64,000 bases of DNA from Verrucomicrobia subdivision 3 bacterium UBA693 (GTDB lineage: Bacteria; Verrucomicrobiota; Verrucomicrobiia; Limisphaerales; UBA8199): NCBI GenBank assembly GCA_002298785.1, contig DBMR01000073.1:1-64000 (forward strand), in the 5' to 3' direction. Position numbers and translations under genes: made by a program. Below are positions 46,842 through 55,718 of this stretch, piece after piece (positions within the stretch are counted from its first letter, which is position 1; each line of letters begins with the position of its first letter). Under the pieces are notes generated by a model. That model was not told where the DNA came from. It did not search any database and saw only the letters and a program-made list of their open reading frames with translations.

Positions 46842-49226
46842 CTATTTTTCCCATGCACCCACCGGACGAGGCGGCCCTTGGTACGGAGCCGCGACGCGCC
46901 GGGTGCGATCCGACCGGGCACTGATGGTGGTCAGGGCGGGATCTGTGGTTTTCGGAGCTTCGATAAAACCATAATAGCGGCCCATCCAATAGTCCTCGAG
47001 CCAGCCGATGGGCGGGGTGACGCCGTGACCGCCCTCGCCCCCGTCGTATTGCAGGGCGGAGCGGCTGCCCCATTTCGCTTCGGATTCACGGGGCGAGATG
47101 GCCCGAGTGCCGCCTGCATACGGCACATAACCGCGCCGGGGAAACAAATCGTGCCGATGCGAATTATGATAATAATGATTCACCAGGTCGAGAGACCATT
47201 CGCGCAGATGCTGAACCGCTTGCGGCGCCTCGCAATCGTTCCCGGTTAACGCGCCGTAGGTGAAATTGAAGAATGGCACCTGCTGCATGCGTTGTACTTC
47301 CCAGCTTCGTTCCAGGCTGCGCCTGTAAATCGATTTCAGTTCCGGATCGCGTGCGTAACGCAGAATCGTGTAATAACACCAAAAGCCCAGTTCATCGTCC
47401 CAGGGCACAATCGAATCCGGCGGGAACGTCATTTTCTGCCGAACGGTGTAAGTGTGGTAGCGCCATTTGAGCAACTGCTGCAAGCCTGCCTCGTACTTTG
47501 CCTCGCCGGTCAACGCGAAAGCCGCGGTCACATAAGTTTGAGCCTCCAGTCCGTTCAAGCCCCGTGACTCAAAACCATAAGGACGCAGCAGATATTCCGG
47601 GTCCCATCGACCCCAGCGTGTCGGTTTCCCGTCCATATCCCGCAGGACCCAGCCATTGTCAATGATATGGGAGGTGATTCCGGCGATGTGCTCCCGCGCG
47701 CGTTCCTTTTCTCGCCCTTTTGCCGCCAGATCATGGAACACACAGACCGCGTAGTAGTGCCCGTTCACTTCGTCACTCGAGGTGTCGCCTTTCCAAATCC
47801 ACAGGCCGTCTTCGGTGGGGTACCACTTCGCCGGTAACGGTCCCGAGCCGCGGGTCGAGCGCTGCCCCTGGTCGCCCTTCACCGACCACACCGAACGCGC
47901 GATGAAGCCGGGTTTGCGAGTAATGTCGCCCAGCCACACCATGGCCCGAAAGGCTTCCAGCGCTTCCGCGCGGGCCTGTTCATCACCAGTCGCGGCATAT
48001 TTGAAAGACATTGCCGCCAGGTAATGCGCCGTGTTGCCACCGTCGTTATCGCTGATCTCCCGCCACCAACGCTCTTTGTCCCCAGCCCAATACAACTTGT
48101 GCACAAATCCCAGCCGCTTGAAGCCCCATTCCTCGAGTTCCCGCTCAAAATAGGCCGCCTTCCTGGCCAGTGTATAAGGTTCGTAGCGAATGATGCCCAG
48201 TCCGCCATCCGTGGCGATACAGACGAGCCGATCGACCACCGCGATGGCCCGGACGTAATCCCCGGGCAACCAATGTTGCGCCCCGAAATAGTGAAGCTCG
48301 TCGTTCACCATGCGGATCGCTCCACGCGAAGTGCCGATCCACAGGTCGTCCCCAAATCCGGCCGCCAGGCAGGTCGTGTCTTCATACGGCAAGCCTTCGG
48401 GGCCACGCAAGGTCGTCAAAGCCATCCCTCGCAGCACGCCCAGGCCACGATCGGTGCTCACGAAAAGACGGCTGCCTTGCACCTTCAAATCACGCGTGAC
48501 CGGGGATGGTAAAGCCCCCCAATCCACCGGATCGGTCACGTAGGTCTTCCCTTCGAGCAACGCCAACCCGCCCCGGCGCAATACATATAACGTGCCGCTG
48601 TAAGAAGCCAGGCGTTCCACCGGCCCAACCTCCACCGGGTCGGCCAGCAATTGCGTGAAATCCTCCATCACCACCGAGGTGTCGCTCGATTGATACCCGC
48701 CCGCGGGCTTGAGATTCACAAAGGCCTGGCCATCAAATCGGAACAGGTCATTCTCGGTAGCGCCGTAAACCTGTCCTTCGTGGAGGCAAAAGTCCTTGAA
48801 CGCATGCTCATGCACGCGGGTCCACTTGCCTTCGGTGTTCCGAAATGTTCCTTTCGCCCCGGCTACCCACAGCGCACCTCCCAAAGAAACCAGTCGCGAG
48901 ATTCCCTCAGGACTCTCGGAGGCCATGGTCAATTTGCCGTCCTGCACCAGGTTCAAGACCCCATCCACGACGGCATAGATTGCGCCCTGATCAATCGCCA
49001 CTGCGGTGACGGGCTTCGTGGTGGGGATTTTCTCTCCGACCTCCTGCATATACACAGTGTCTGGAACCGGCTTCCACAGCCGAGTGAAGGTGGCTGGAGC
49101 CGACTGGGCTGGATCCTGCGCCAGAGAAACTGAAAGAAATCCCAACCCACAGACAGTCGCGAAAAGCAGCAGGGTGAACCTCCTCAAATGCAAAACGAGT
49201 TGAAAGACCCGGGTGTGGTGCTTCAT
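46842..49226 (-). CDS. Secreted propeller plus helical-toroid protein
   Basis: A 794-residue exported protein. A signal peptide (about 10-38) is followed by a beta-propeller of reg_prop-like repeats (about 70-370; DDLWIGTSRGAIRMVNDE). The C-terminal part (about 400-770) is helical with repeated W and H residues (LWIWKGDTSSDEVNGHYYAVCVF, EAQTYVTAAFALTGEAKYEAGLQQLL, PWDDELGFWCYYTI) and resembles an (alpha/alpha)6 toroid of glycan-active enzymes. No catalytic residues can be assigned, and I cannot name the family. The ATG at 49226 is used in place of a TTG three codons before it. Its position before the GH44 gene suggests polysaccharide breakdown. Confidence 0.85.
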   Translation of the reverse strand: MKHHTRVFQLVLHLRRFTLLLFATVCGLGFLSVSLAQDPAQSAPATFTRLWKPVPDTVYMQEVGEKIPTTKPVTAVAIDQGAIYAVVDGVLNLVQDGKLTMASESPEGISRLVSLGGALWVAGAKGTFRNTEGKWTRVHEHAFKDFCLHEGQVYGATENDLFRFDGQAFVNLKPAGGYQSSDTSVVMEDFTQLLADPVEVGPVERLASYSGTLYVLRRGGLALLEGKTYVTDPVDWGALPSPVTRDLKVQGSRLFVSTDRGLGVLRGMALTTLRGPEGLPYEDTTCLAAGFGDDLWIGTSRGAIRMVNDELHYFGAQHWLPGDYVRAIAVVDRLVCIATDGGLGIIRYEPYTLARKAAYFERELEEWGFKRLGFVHKLYWAGDKERWWREISDNDGGNTAHYLAAMSFKYAATGDEQARAEALEAFRAMVWLGDITRKPGFIARSVWSVKGDQGQRSTRGSGPLPAKWYPTEDGLWIWKGDTSSDEVNGHYYAVCVFHDLAAKGREKERAREHIAGITSHIIDNGWVLRDMDGKPTRWGRWDPEYLLRPYGFESRGLNGLEAQTYVTAAFALTGEAKYEAGLQQLLKWRYHTYTVRQKMTFPPDSIVPWDDELGFWCYYTILRYARDPELKSIYRRSLERSWEVQRMQQVPFFNFTYGALTGNDCEAPQAVQHLREWSLDLVNHYYHNSHRHDLFPRRGYVPYAGGTRAISPRESEAKWGSRSALQYDGGEGGHGVTPPIGWLEDYWMGRYYGFIEAPKTTDPALTTISARSDRTRRVAAPYQGPPRPVGAWEK

Positions 49227-49357
49227 AGGCGGCAAGATGGCGTCGCCAGAATTGTGGGTAAAGCAGAAAGCCGCGCCACGGCACCCAAATCGCGCGCCCG
49301 CCCCCGGGAGTCCAGGTCCAAGCCGCGTCCGGGGTGTACACCGGGGTGTACAGTTAA

Positions 49358-49386
49358 AAAGGCGTGAAGGAAACCTTCACGCCTTT
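49358..49386 (-). terminator. Rho-independent terminator after the CHRD gene
   Basis: A perfect 13-bp stem (AAAGGCGTGAAGG with CCTTCACGCCTTT) closed by a three-base loop. On the minus strand the right arm is followed by more T residues (TTTTTAACTG), as in an intrinsic terminator. It lies 27 bp past the stop of the CHRD/PEP-CTERM gene. Confidence 0.88.
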
Positions 49387-49412
49387 GGCAAAGCACAAAT
49401 TAGCAAGCGGTA

Positions 49413-49967
49413 TTACCGGCGGCGAATCAGGAGCATCAGTCCGAGCCCGGCGGCAACAAAGACGAACGTGCTCGGTTCAGGAATGGTCACCGGCACCAGT
49501 TGCCCGCGGATCTCGCCGCCCGGGAAAAGTGTGGAGTGAATATTGATGTAGAGATCGCTGGACCACAGCGCGTTTTCCAACGCCGGACTAAAGGGAACCG
49601 AGCCGCTGAAGTAACCGGCATTGGGACCGATGGCCAAATGAATCGGGCTAAGATCGATTACCACCGGACCGGCCACACCGACCGGTGCCTGATGAATATG
49701 TGCCGCCGTGTACGAGCCCTGCAACGGATTCAGGCCGAAGAAACCGTAAGCCAGGTTCACGTTCAACACTCCCAGCCCGCTATCATAGCTCAAACCCGCA
49801 CCCGCAGTGCCCCCCGTGGCGGTGCTCGCGTTGGGTGGCGTCTCCAGCAAACCGTTCAGGGTTCCCGTGCCCAAATTGGTGCTGTTAAGACCGATTTGGT
49901 AAGTGCCCGCGAATGTGGAAGTAGCGCAGAGTATCCCTAACAACGTTGTGATTAGTTGCTTTTTCAT
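49413..49967 (-). CDS. CHRD-domain protein with PEP-CTERM sorting signal
   Basis: A 184-residue secreted protein. A signal peptide (MKKQLITTLLGILCATSTFA) precedes a CHRD domain (about 25-155), with the hallmark AAHIHQAPVGVAGPVVIDL and the GEIRGQL end. The C-terminus is VPVTIPEPSTFVFVAAGLGLMLLIRRR in two parts: PEP motif, hydrophobic helix and Arg cluster. This is a PEP-CTERM anchor for exosortase processing, though no exosortase gene is in the window. The ATG 49967 is at a good signal peptide; an upstream extension is rejected. A perfect terminator follows the gene. Confidence 0.93.
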   Translation of the reverse strand: MKKQLITTLLGILCATSTFAGTYQIGLNSTNLGTGTLNGLLETPPNASTATGGTAGAGLSYDSGLGVLNVNLAYGFFGLNPLQGSYTAAHIHQAPVGVAGPVVIDLSPIHLAIGPNAGYFSGSVPFSPALENALWSSDLYINIHSTLFPGGEIRGQLVPVTIPEPSTFVFVAAGLGLMLLIRRR

Positions 49968-50239
49968 GTCTGTCTTAGGACTACTTTTCCACGAAAATTG
50001 GTTATTCGTCAATAGAAATTGCAAACAATTTTTGCGAAATTCGTTAAGCAGTGTTTCGCCTATGCAGCCCAACGCCCTGGACTCAGACCCCGATAATAAA
50101 CATTTCGGGCCCTTGGACTGGCGGAACACATACTACCAGCCGGAGAACCCGAACATAACCCCACCGCTGGCGCTGATTTACGTGCATCTAACCTTCTCGA
50201 CCCCACTTGGAACCATGGTGAAGTCCACCCGAGATTCTG

Positions 50240-51241
50240 TCAGCGCCACCAGGTGTTCCAGAATTCCTGGGCCCGTTGTTCTCCGAGGCGCTGGCGGAGG
50301 CTGGCCTGCATCGGTTCCTGCAAGTTGCCCGGATCGTTCTGACCCGAAGCCCGCAACCGCGCCAGCATTTCGTCATAGGCCTGCCATTCCTGGAATAGGA
50401 TTTGAAACTCCGCCGGGGTCGGGTTGAACTTAACGGCGCCGCGCCGCAGGTTGTCCGCAGTCCAGGAGGTGGTCATCTCGACGAACTGATACTCCTCGGG
50501 AGTCAACAGGGCCTGCAGTTGCGTGCGCTTGCGATCGTAGTTCTCCAGCACCTGGAGGCGATCCGCCGTGTTCTCATAAAGGTTCTGACCATTGGCCAGG
50601 TTCCGGACCTGCTGCTCGGTGTCCGCGTATTGCGCGAGGATGCTTCTTACGGCCGTGCGCTTTTCCGGGGTGAGCGCCGAGAGCTGCTGATCCAGCTCGG
50701 CCAGTTTCCATTCCTGGGCGGTCGAGGGAGGGATGAATTTGTCGCCCAACAGCTCTTTCATGGCCCAGGTCATCTCGTCGTCTATTTCCCGGCGTTTCCG
50801 CTCGAATTCACTGCGCGCGGCGCTGTCGGCCGGCGTAGCGCTCCAGTAGTTGAATCCCTCATACCGTTTGGCCAGCACCTCCGCCCGTTTTGGAGCGTAA
50901 CTCTGCATCAGGTCCGCCGAGACGATATCGCGGACGGTCTGATCCGGGCAGCCAATCTGCCGCAGGTTGTTGAGGAACGACCGATAATCCTCGGATTCAA
51001 CCTGCTTCCAGTTGAAAGCGGGACGGGCGGCGGAAGGGTTGGGATTCTGGAAGGAACGTGGTGAAGGGCCGGTCTTCGCCAATGATCCCACGGGGCCGTT
51101 GGTAAGCCCGGAGGCGCTGTCCCCGCGCGGTTTAGCCGCGGGCAATCCCTCGCGTTCGAGCAAGCGGACCTGCCAGACCGCCAGCCCCATGAACGCGGCG
51201 CCCGCAAGCAACAACAGGCCAAGTAAGGAACGACCGCTCAT
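50240..51241 (-). CDS. N-terminally anchored hypothetical protein
   Basis: A 333-residue protein with one N-terminal hydrophobic helix (about 5-22) and a long helical, charged rest. Distinctive parts are NLRQIGCPDQTVRDIVSADL, MTWAMKELLGDKFIP and a tail with PAEFQILFQEWQAYDEML. Proteins of this type occur in Verrucomicrobiota near regulatory genes, but no function is known to me. It follows the cytidine deaminase by only 9 bp and is probably co-transcribed with it and with PNP. Confidence 0.75.
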   Translation of the reverse strand: MSGRSLLGLLLLAGAAFMGLAVWQVRLLEREGLPAAKPRGDSASGLTNGPVGSLAKTGPSPRSFQNPNPSAARPAFNWKQVESEDYRSFLNNLRQIGCPDQTVRDIVSADLMQSYAPKRAEVLAKRYEGFNYWSATPADSAARSEFERKRREIDDEMTWAMKELLGDKFIPPSTAQEWKLAELDQQLSALTPEKRTAVRSILAQYADTEQQVRNLANGQNLYENTADRLQVLENYDRKRTQLQALLTPEEYQFVEMTTSWTADNLRRGAVKFNPTPAEFQILFQEWQAYDEMLARLRASGQNDPGNLQEPMQASLRQRLGEQRAQEFWNTWWR

Positions 51242-51250
51242 AAGCCGTGG

Positions 51251-51649
51251 TCAAAACGTGACAAACGCTTCCGGCAGCAGTTCTTTAACCGTGAGCTCCC
51301 TGACGGTGGCCAGGTCGTCGATGTCGGCCACCCAAACCACGGCGTCGGGAGCATACTCGGCGAGCAACTGACGGCAGGCGCCGCATGGCATGGCGCCGCC
51401 GGGCGCCCTCGCCACCACAGCGACGGCCGCAAAGTCGCGCTTGCCCGAGGTGAGCGCACGGAACAGGGCCACCCGCTCGGCGCAGCAGGTCAGGCCGTAA
51501 CTGGCGCTTTCGACATTGGCGCCAGGGATGATCTCGCCGTCTCGGGTCAACAATGCGGCGCCAACCTGGAACTGCGAGTAAGGGGCAACCGCGCGGCGGC
51601 GCGCCCGGACTGCGCGTTGAATGAGCTCAGTGCGTCTATTCGGAGCCAT
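51251..51649 (-). CDS. cdd: Cytidine deaminase
   Basis: A 132-residue homotetrameric-type cytidine deaminase converting cytidine and deoxycytidine to uridine forms. The substrate motif NVESASYGL and the zinc-binding CAERVALF and PCGACRQLL (HAE-type Cys, Glu and CxxC) are all present. The start overlaps the end of the PNP gene by 14 bp, so the two salvage enzymes are translationally coupled. Confidence 0.95.
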   Translation of the reverse strand: MAPNRRTELIQRAVRARRRAVAPYSQFQVGAALLTRDGEIIPGANVESASYGLTCCAERVALFRALTSGKRDFAAVAVVARAPGGAMPCGACRQLLAEYAPDAVVWVADIDDLATVRELTVKELLPEAFVTF

Positions 51650-52475
51650 AAGCTTCAGCGAAATACAGCAACATTTTCCCGGCCAGCCGGCCAGTCAAGT
51701 CCGCGGTGTCCATGACTTCTTGGTGCGACAACGGCCCCTCGGAGCGGCCGGCGGCGAGATTGGTGATGCAAGAGACGGCGGCCACCTTCAACCCACAATC
51801 GCGGGCGGCGATGGTTTCCGGCACGGTGCTCATGCCCACGGCGGCGGCCCCGAGGCGCGCGAAGGCCCGGATTTCCGCCGGGGTTTCGTAGCTCGGCCCG
51901 CTCACAGCCAAATAAACCCCACGCCGCATCTTCAGGCCCGCCTTTTCACCCGACTGAAAGAGCCTCTCCGACATCTCGAGGTCATAGGCCTGGGTCAAGT
52001 CGATGAACCTTTCCCGCCCCGGCCAAACCGGGCCGCGCAACGGATTCGCCCCCATGAAATTAATGTGGTCGGTCAGCACCATGAAATCGCCTTTGGCGAA
52101 CTCCGGGCAGATGCCCCCGGCAGCGTTGGTGAGCACGAGCTGACGCACGCCCAAGGCGGCCAAGGTGCGCACGGCAAAGGTGACGCGGTCCAGGCTATGC
52201 CCTTCGTAATAGTGAACCCGCCCGCTCAGGATCAGCACCGGCCGGGACCCGAGCTGCGCCACCAGCAATTGCCCGGCATGGCCCGTAATGGTGGCGACGG
52301 GAAATCCGGGGATTTCTGAGTAGTCGAACCGCTGTTGGATCCGGGCGTGACTCAAAACCGGGGCAAACCCGCTGCCCAGGACCAGGGCGAGGCTGGGGGC
52401 CGGACCGATCCGCTCGCGCAGATGCGCCGCCGCCAACTCCGGCCCGGGTGCGCTTGCTTTCTCTGGTGTCTGCAC
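51636..52475 (-). CDS. Purine nucleoside phosphorylase (type I, trimeric)
   Basis: A 279-residue PNP-I/MTAP-family enzyme that splits purine nucleosides with phosphate. Core motifs are LVLGSGFAPVL, ATITGHAGQLLVAQL, LSGRVHYYEGH, LTNAAGGICPEF, SGPSYETPAEIR and VGMSTVPETIAAR. I choose a GTG start at 52475 with an AAGAAGG ribosome-binding site about 9 bases upstream; the earlier in-frame TTG would overlap the divergent moeZ-like gene. The start leaves only 25 bp between the two divergent genes. It overlaps cdd by 14 bp. Confidence 0.93.
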   Translation of the reverse strand: MQTPEKASAPGPELAAAHLRERIGPAPSLALVLGSGFAPVLSHARIQQRFDYSEIPGFPVATITGHAGQLLVAQLGSRPVLILSGRVHYYEGHSLDRVTFAVRTLAALGVRQLVLTNAAGGICPEFAKGDFMVLTDHINFMGANPLRGPVWPGRERFIDLTQAYDLEMSERLFQSGEKAGLKMRRGVYLAVSGPSYETPAEIRAFARLGAAAVGMSTVPETIAARDCGLKVAAVSCITNLAAGRSEGPLSHQEVMDTADLTGRLAGKMLLYFAEAYGSE

Positions 52476-52500
52476 TAGTTTAAGCCTTCTTCGTCCAACG

Positions 52501-53628
52501 ATGGAACTGAATGACAACGAGCTTCGCCGCTACTCGCGCCACTTGATATTGCCCGAAGTCGGTGCGGTCGGCCAAATGAAAATTCGCGCCGCCCGCATCC
52601 TGTGCGTGGGCGCGGGAGGGCTGGGCTCGCCCGTCGCCCTTTACCTCGCGGCAGCCGGGGTGGGACGGCTCGGCATCATCGACTTTGACCGCGTGGACCT
52701 GACCAACCTTCAGCGCCAACTACTCCACGGCACCCCGGATGTCGGACGCCTCAAAGTCGATTCGGCGCGCGAGACCTTGCAGCGGTTGAACCCGGAGGTC
52801 GAGGTGGTGACTTTCTCCGAAAAACTGTCGAGCCAAAACGCCCTGCAAGTCATCAAGCCGTGGGACATCGTCGTGGATGGAACCGACAATTTTGCCGCGC
52901 GTTATCTTACCAACGACGCCTGCGTCATGCTGGGCAAACCGAACGTCTACGGCTCGATTTTTCGCTTCGAGGGGCAGGCCAGTCTGTTCGCCCCGCACCT
53001 CGGCGGCCCGTGCTACCGCTGCCTGTTCCCGGAGCCGCCCCCGCTGGGCATGGCCCCCAGTTGCGCCGAGGCCGGAGTGCTCGGCGTGCTGCCGGGAATC
53101 ATCGGCACCATCCAGGCTACGGAAGCCCTCAAGCTGGCGCTGGGCTGCGGCGAATCACTCCTCAATCGCCTCCTGCTCTTCAACGCGCTCGAGATGCGGT
53201 TCCGGGAAATCAAGCTGCGGCGGGATCCAGGTTGCCCGGTATGCGGAAAAAATGCTTCTATTAAGGAATTAATAGATTACAGTATCGAATGTCAGAACCC
53301 TATGAGTGCCGATGAAGTCTCCGTCCAGGACCTGAAACGCGCGCTGGAATCACCCGGCGCGAACATCAAGGTGATCGATGTGCGGGAGCCGGATGAATTC
53401 CGCCTCGCGCGCATTCCCGGCGCCCAGTTGCTCCCGCTGAGCGCGCTCGCCGATCGCTACTCGGAGCTGGATCCGGAGCAGCAATATTACCTGCACTGCA
53501 AAGCGGGCGTGCGCTCGCTCAAAGCCCTGCAATTCCTGCGCGAACGGGGGTTCAAACACCTCAAGAGCGTCAAGGGCGGCATCCTGGCGTGGTCTGACGA
53601 AATCGACCCCTCTGTCCCCAAATACTAG
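52501..53628 (+). CDS. MoeZ/MoeB-like adenylyltransferase with rhodanese domain
   Basis: A 375-residue E1-like protein. The ATP-binding GAGGLGSPVALYLAAAGVG is at about residue 38, Cys188 lies in the E1-like SCAEAGVLGVLPG segment, and two zinc CxxC pairs are at 171/174 and 245/248. A C-terminal rhodanese domain (about 275-375) has the active-site Cys333 in HCKAGVRS. Such proteins activate the C-terminal Gly-Gly of sulfur carrier proteins for molybdopterin, thiamine or cysteine synthesis. No ThiS/MoaD gene is near, so the partner is unknown. It is divergent from PNP. Confidence 0.92.
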   Translation: MELNDNELRRYSRHLILPEVGAVGQMKIRAARILCVGAGGLGSPVALYLAAAGVGRLGIIDFDRVDLTNLQRQLLHGTPDVGRLKVDSARETLQRLNPEVEVVTFSEKLSSQNALQVIKPWDIVVDGTDNFAARYLTNDACVMLGKPNVYGSIFRFEGQASLFAPHLGGPCYRCLFPEPPPLGMAPSCAEAGVLGVLPGIIGTIQATEALKLALGCGESLLNRLLLFNALEMRFREIKLRRDPGCPVCGKNASIKELIDYSIECQNPMSADEVSVQDLKRALESPGANIKVIDVREPDEFRLARIPGAQLLPLSALADRYSELDPEQQYYLHCKAGVRSLKALQFLRERGFKHLKSVKGGILAWSDEIDPSVPKY

Positions 53629-53646
53629 ATTGGAAATAGCCAAACG

Positions 53647-54774
53647 ATGAGCGTTTCCCCTGAATTGCTGGTGCGCCATTTGGTGCGCAAACTCCAACCC
53701 TATGTCCCGGGTGAACAACCAAAAATCAAGGACCTGGTAAAACTCAATACCAACGAGAACCCCTATCCGCCGTCACCCCACGTGCTGGAAGCGGTCAAGG
53801 CCGCCGTGGACGGCCGACTGCGCCTGTATCCCAATCCGACGGCTGAACCGCTGCGGGAAAAGCTCGCGAAGTTCCACCGCTGCCGTCCGGAACAGATCAT
53901 CGTGGGCAATGGCTCCGATGAACTGCTCGCGCTCGCGGTCCGGGCGTTCGTGGCTCCGGCCGTGGGGCGGGAGCATACCGTGCTTTCGTGGGATCGACAC
54001 TCGACAGTGCAATGCCTCACCCCCTGTTATTCGCTGTACCCGGTGTTGGCGGCCATTCACGGCGCACGCACTCATACTTTCCCATTGGAGCCGAATTTCG
54101 ACCTGCCCCAGCCCCGGTCCCTGAGAAAGCACCCGGCCTGGGACCGGGAGGCCGCATTGACGTTCATCACCACCCCAAACGCCCCCAGCGGACGCGGTTA
54201 CACCACCGGGCAATTGGAAGCCGTCAGCCAGCTCTTGCGCGGGGTGGTGGTACTGGACGAAGCGTATGTGGATTTCGCGCGCGAGCACGCACTGGAGCTG
54301 GCTTTGAAATACCCGCACGTCCTGGTGGCCCGCACTTTTTCCAAGGCCTATTCCCTCTGCTTCCAGCGCGTCGGTTACCTGGTCGGCCCGGCCAACCTCA
54401 TCGGGGCCCTGCACAAAATCCGGGATAGCTACAATGTCAACGGGCTCGGCCAGGTCGCCGCGGAAGCCACGCTGGAAGACCTGGACTATTACCGGAAAAA
54501 CTTCAAACGCATCGTGCAGACCCGCGACGCCCTTGCCCGGGCGTTGCTCGAACTCGGTTTCCAGGTCGGCACGAGCGCCACCAACTTCCTCCTCGTCGAT
54601 CCGCCGCGCGGCACGGCGCAGGAATGGCTGGGCTGGCTGCGCGAGCAAAAAATCCTGGTGCGCTGGTTCGAGGATCCGAGGATCAGCCGCTTCCTGCGCA
54701 TCACCATCGGCACCGAAACGGACACGGCCCGGTTGCTCGAGGCGACCCGGCTGATCCTGGCGAAGAAATGCTGA
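53647..54774 (+). CDS. hisC: Histidinol-phosphate aminotransferase
   Basis: A 375-residue class I/II PLP aminotransferase of histidine synthesis, converting imidazole-acetol phosphate to histidinol phosphate. The family start DLVKLNTNENPYPPSP, IIVGNGSDELLAL, VLDEAYVDFA and the PLP-binding Lys233 in FSKAY are present. The usual RxGY motif is QRVGY. It starts 18 bp after the MoeZ-like gene, probably in one operon, though the two have no clear shared role. Other aromatic-acid aminotransferase activity cannot be excluded. Confidence 0.9.
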   Translation: MSVSPELLVRHLVRKLQPYVPGEQPKIKDLVKLNTNENPYPPSPHVLEAVKAAVDGRLRLYPNPTAEPLREKLAKFHRCRPEQIIVGNGSDELLALAVRAFVAPAVGREHTVLSWDRHSTVQCLTPCYSLYPVLAAIHGARTHTFPLEPNFDLPQPRSLRKHPAWDREAALTFITTPNAPSGRGYTTGQLEAVSQLLRGVVVLDEAYVDFAREHALELALKYPHVLVARTFSKAYSLCFQRVGYLVGPANLIGALHKIRDSYNVNGLGQVAAEATLEDLDYYRKNFKRIVQTRDALARALLELGFQVGTSATNFLLVDPPRGTAQEWLGWLREQKILVRWFEDPRISRFLRITIGTETDTARLLEATRLILAKKC

Positions 54775-54781
54775 CCGCCGG

Positions 54782-54803
54782 CCCGGCGCCGAACCGGCGC
54801 GGG
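54782..54803 (+). terminator. GC-rich hairpin after hisC
   Basis: An inverted repeat with arms CCCG-CGCCG and CGGCG-CGGG, one bulged G and a three-base loop. No T run follows, so it may be a weak or Rho-dependent terminator or only a mRNA-stabilising hairpin. Confidence 0.4.
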
Positions 54804-54871
54804 CAAGCCCGCACGATTAGGGGTTGAATTGGAGAAGATTTGGTTGTTTAATAACCTCATTAAGCGCATCT

Positions 54872-55171
54872 ATGGATATCGAAAAGAAAGTCACGGGTGA
54901 CAATTGGGAATTGCTGATGACCGGCCGGATCGACGGCCTGGCGGCGAACCAATTGGAGGTGGAGATTCTGGCGGCGATGCGGGCGGGGGCCAAGGCGGTA
55001 TTTGTGAACCTGGCCAACGCCACGTTTCTCTGTTCGGCGGGCATCCGCGTCCTGCTCCAATATTATCGCCAAATGAAAGGAAAAGGGCTGGTCTTCCTGG
55101 TCACCCGCCCTTCGCCCGATGTGGCTGCGTCTCTGGAAATGACCGGCTTTCCGGAGTTGATCGAAAAATAG
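54872..55171 (+). CDS. STAS-domain anti-sigma factor antagonist
   Basis: A 99-residue SpoIIAA/RsbV-like protein. The STAS core has GRIDGLAANQLEVEI and the phosphorylation loop FLCSAGIRVLL, whose Ser is the usual target of a partner kinase. The ATG at 54872 (MDIEKKVTGD) begins the domain; the open frame upstream adds only an unlike sequence. A HATPase-type anti-sigma/kinase gene begins 47 bp downstream, and a receiver-only response regulator comes after that. The three form a likely partner-switching unit. Confidence 0.85.
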   Translation: MDIEKKVTGDNWELLMTGRIDGLAANQLEVEILAAMRAGAKAVFVNLANATFLCSAGIRVLLQYYRQMKGKGLVFLVTRPSPDVAASLEMTGFPELIEK

Positions 55172-55218
55172 CCCGGCCGATTCGCACGCAATCGCCGGCA
55201 ACGCCCGTGGGTTCGGAC

Positions 55219-55632
55219 ATGACGTATCAAACCGAGCTAACTTTGCGCAACCGTCCCGAGGAGGTGGCCCGTTTCCAGGATGAACTGGAACGAATCGCCT
55301 CGAGTCATTCGATGCCGTCCGCGCGGCTCCACCAGCTCCAGGTGGCTATGGAGGAGCACCTGACGAACATCCTGCGGTATGCGTATAACGACCAGGCGGA
55401 GCACCTGATCCAGGTGCGCATCCAATTGGATCACAATAATTTGGAGATCGAGGTGGCGGATGATGGCCGCGCTTTTAATCCGCTGGATCAACCCGCACCC
55501 GACTTGACGATTCCGATCGAGCAGAAGCGGATCGGCGGTCTGGGAATTTACATGCTGCGCAAGTCCGTGGATCAAGTCGCCTACCGCCGCGATCAAGGCC
55601 AGAACATTTTGAAGGTATCCAAAAGCCTCTAA
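55219..55632 (+). CDS. RsbW-like serine kinase / anti-sigma ATPase
   Basis: A 137-residue protein with the GHKL ATPase fold of the RsbW/SpoIIAB family. The N-box is MEEHLTNILRYAY, the G1 box VADDGRAFNP and the G2-type GGLGIYMLRKS. It should bind and phosphorylate the STAS protein encoded upstream or bind a sigma factor. The ATG 55219 begins the typical TYQTELTLRNRPEEVARFQ start. No sigma factor gene is seen in this window. Confidence 0.9.
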   Translation: MTYQTELTLRNRPEEVARFQDELERIASSHSMPSARLHQLQVAMEEHLTNILRYAYNDQAEHLIQVRIQLDHNNLEIEVADDGRAFNPLDQPAPDLTIPIEQKRIGGLGIYMLRKSVDQVAYRRDQGQNILKVSKSL

Positions 55633-55718
55633 AGCCAACCTCGGCAGCGGGAAGGGGGCGTCGGGGATCCCGCACCAAATTGACATTAACAAGTCTGCTG
55701 GCATAGTGCCTAAGCAGT

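Noticed and set aside
52476..52517. TTG-started extension of the PNP gene
   Set aside because: It would overlap the start of the divergent MoeZ-like gene, and GTG 52475 has a better ribosome-binding site.
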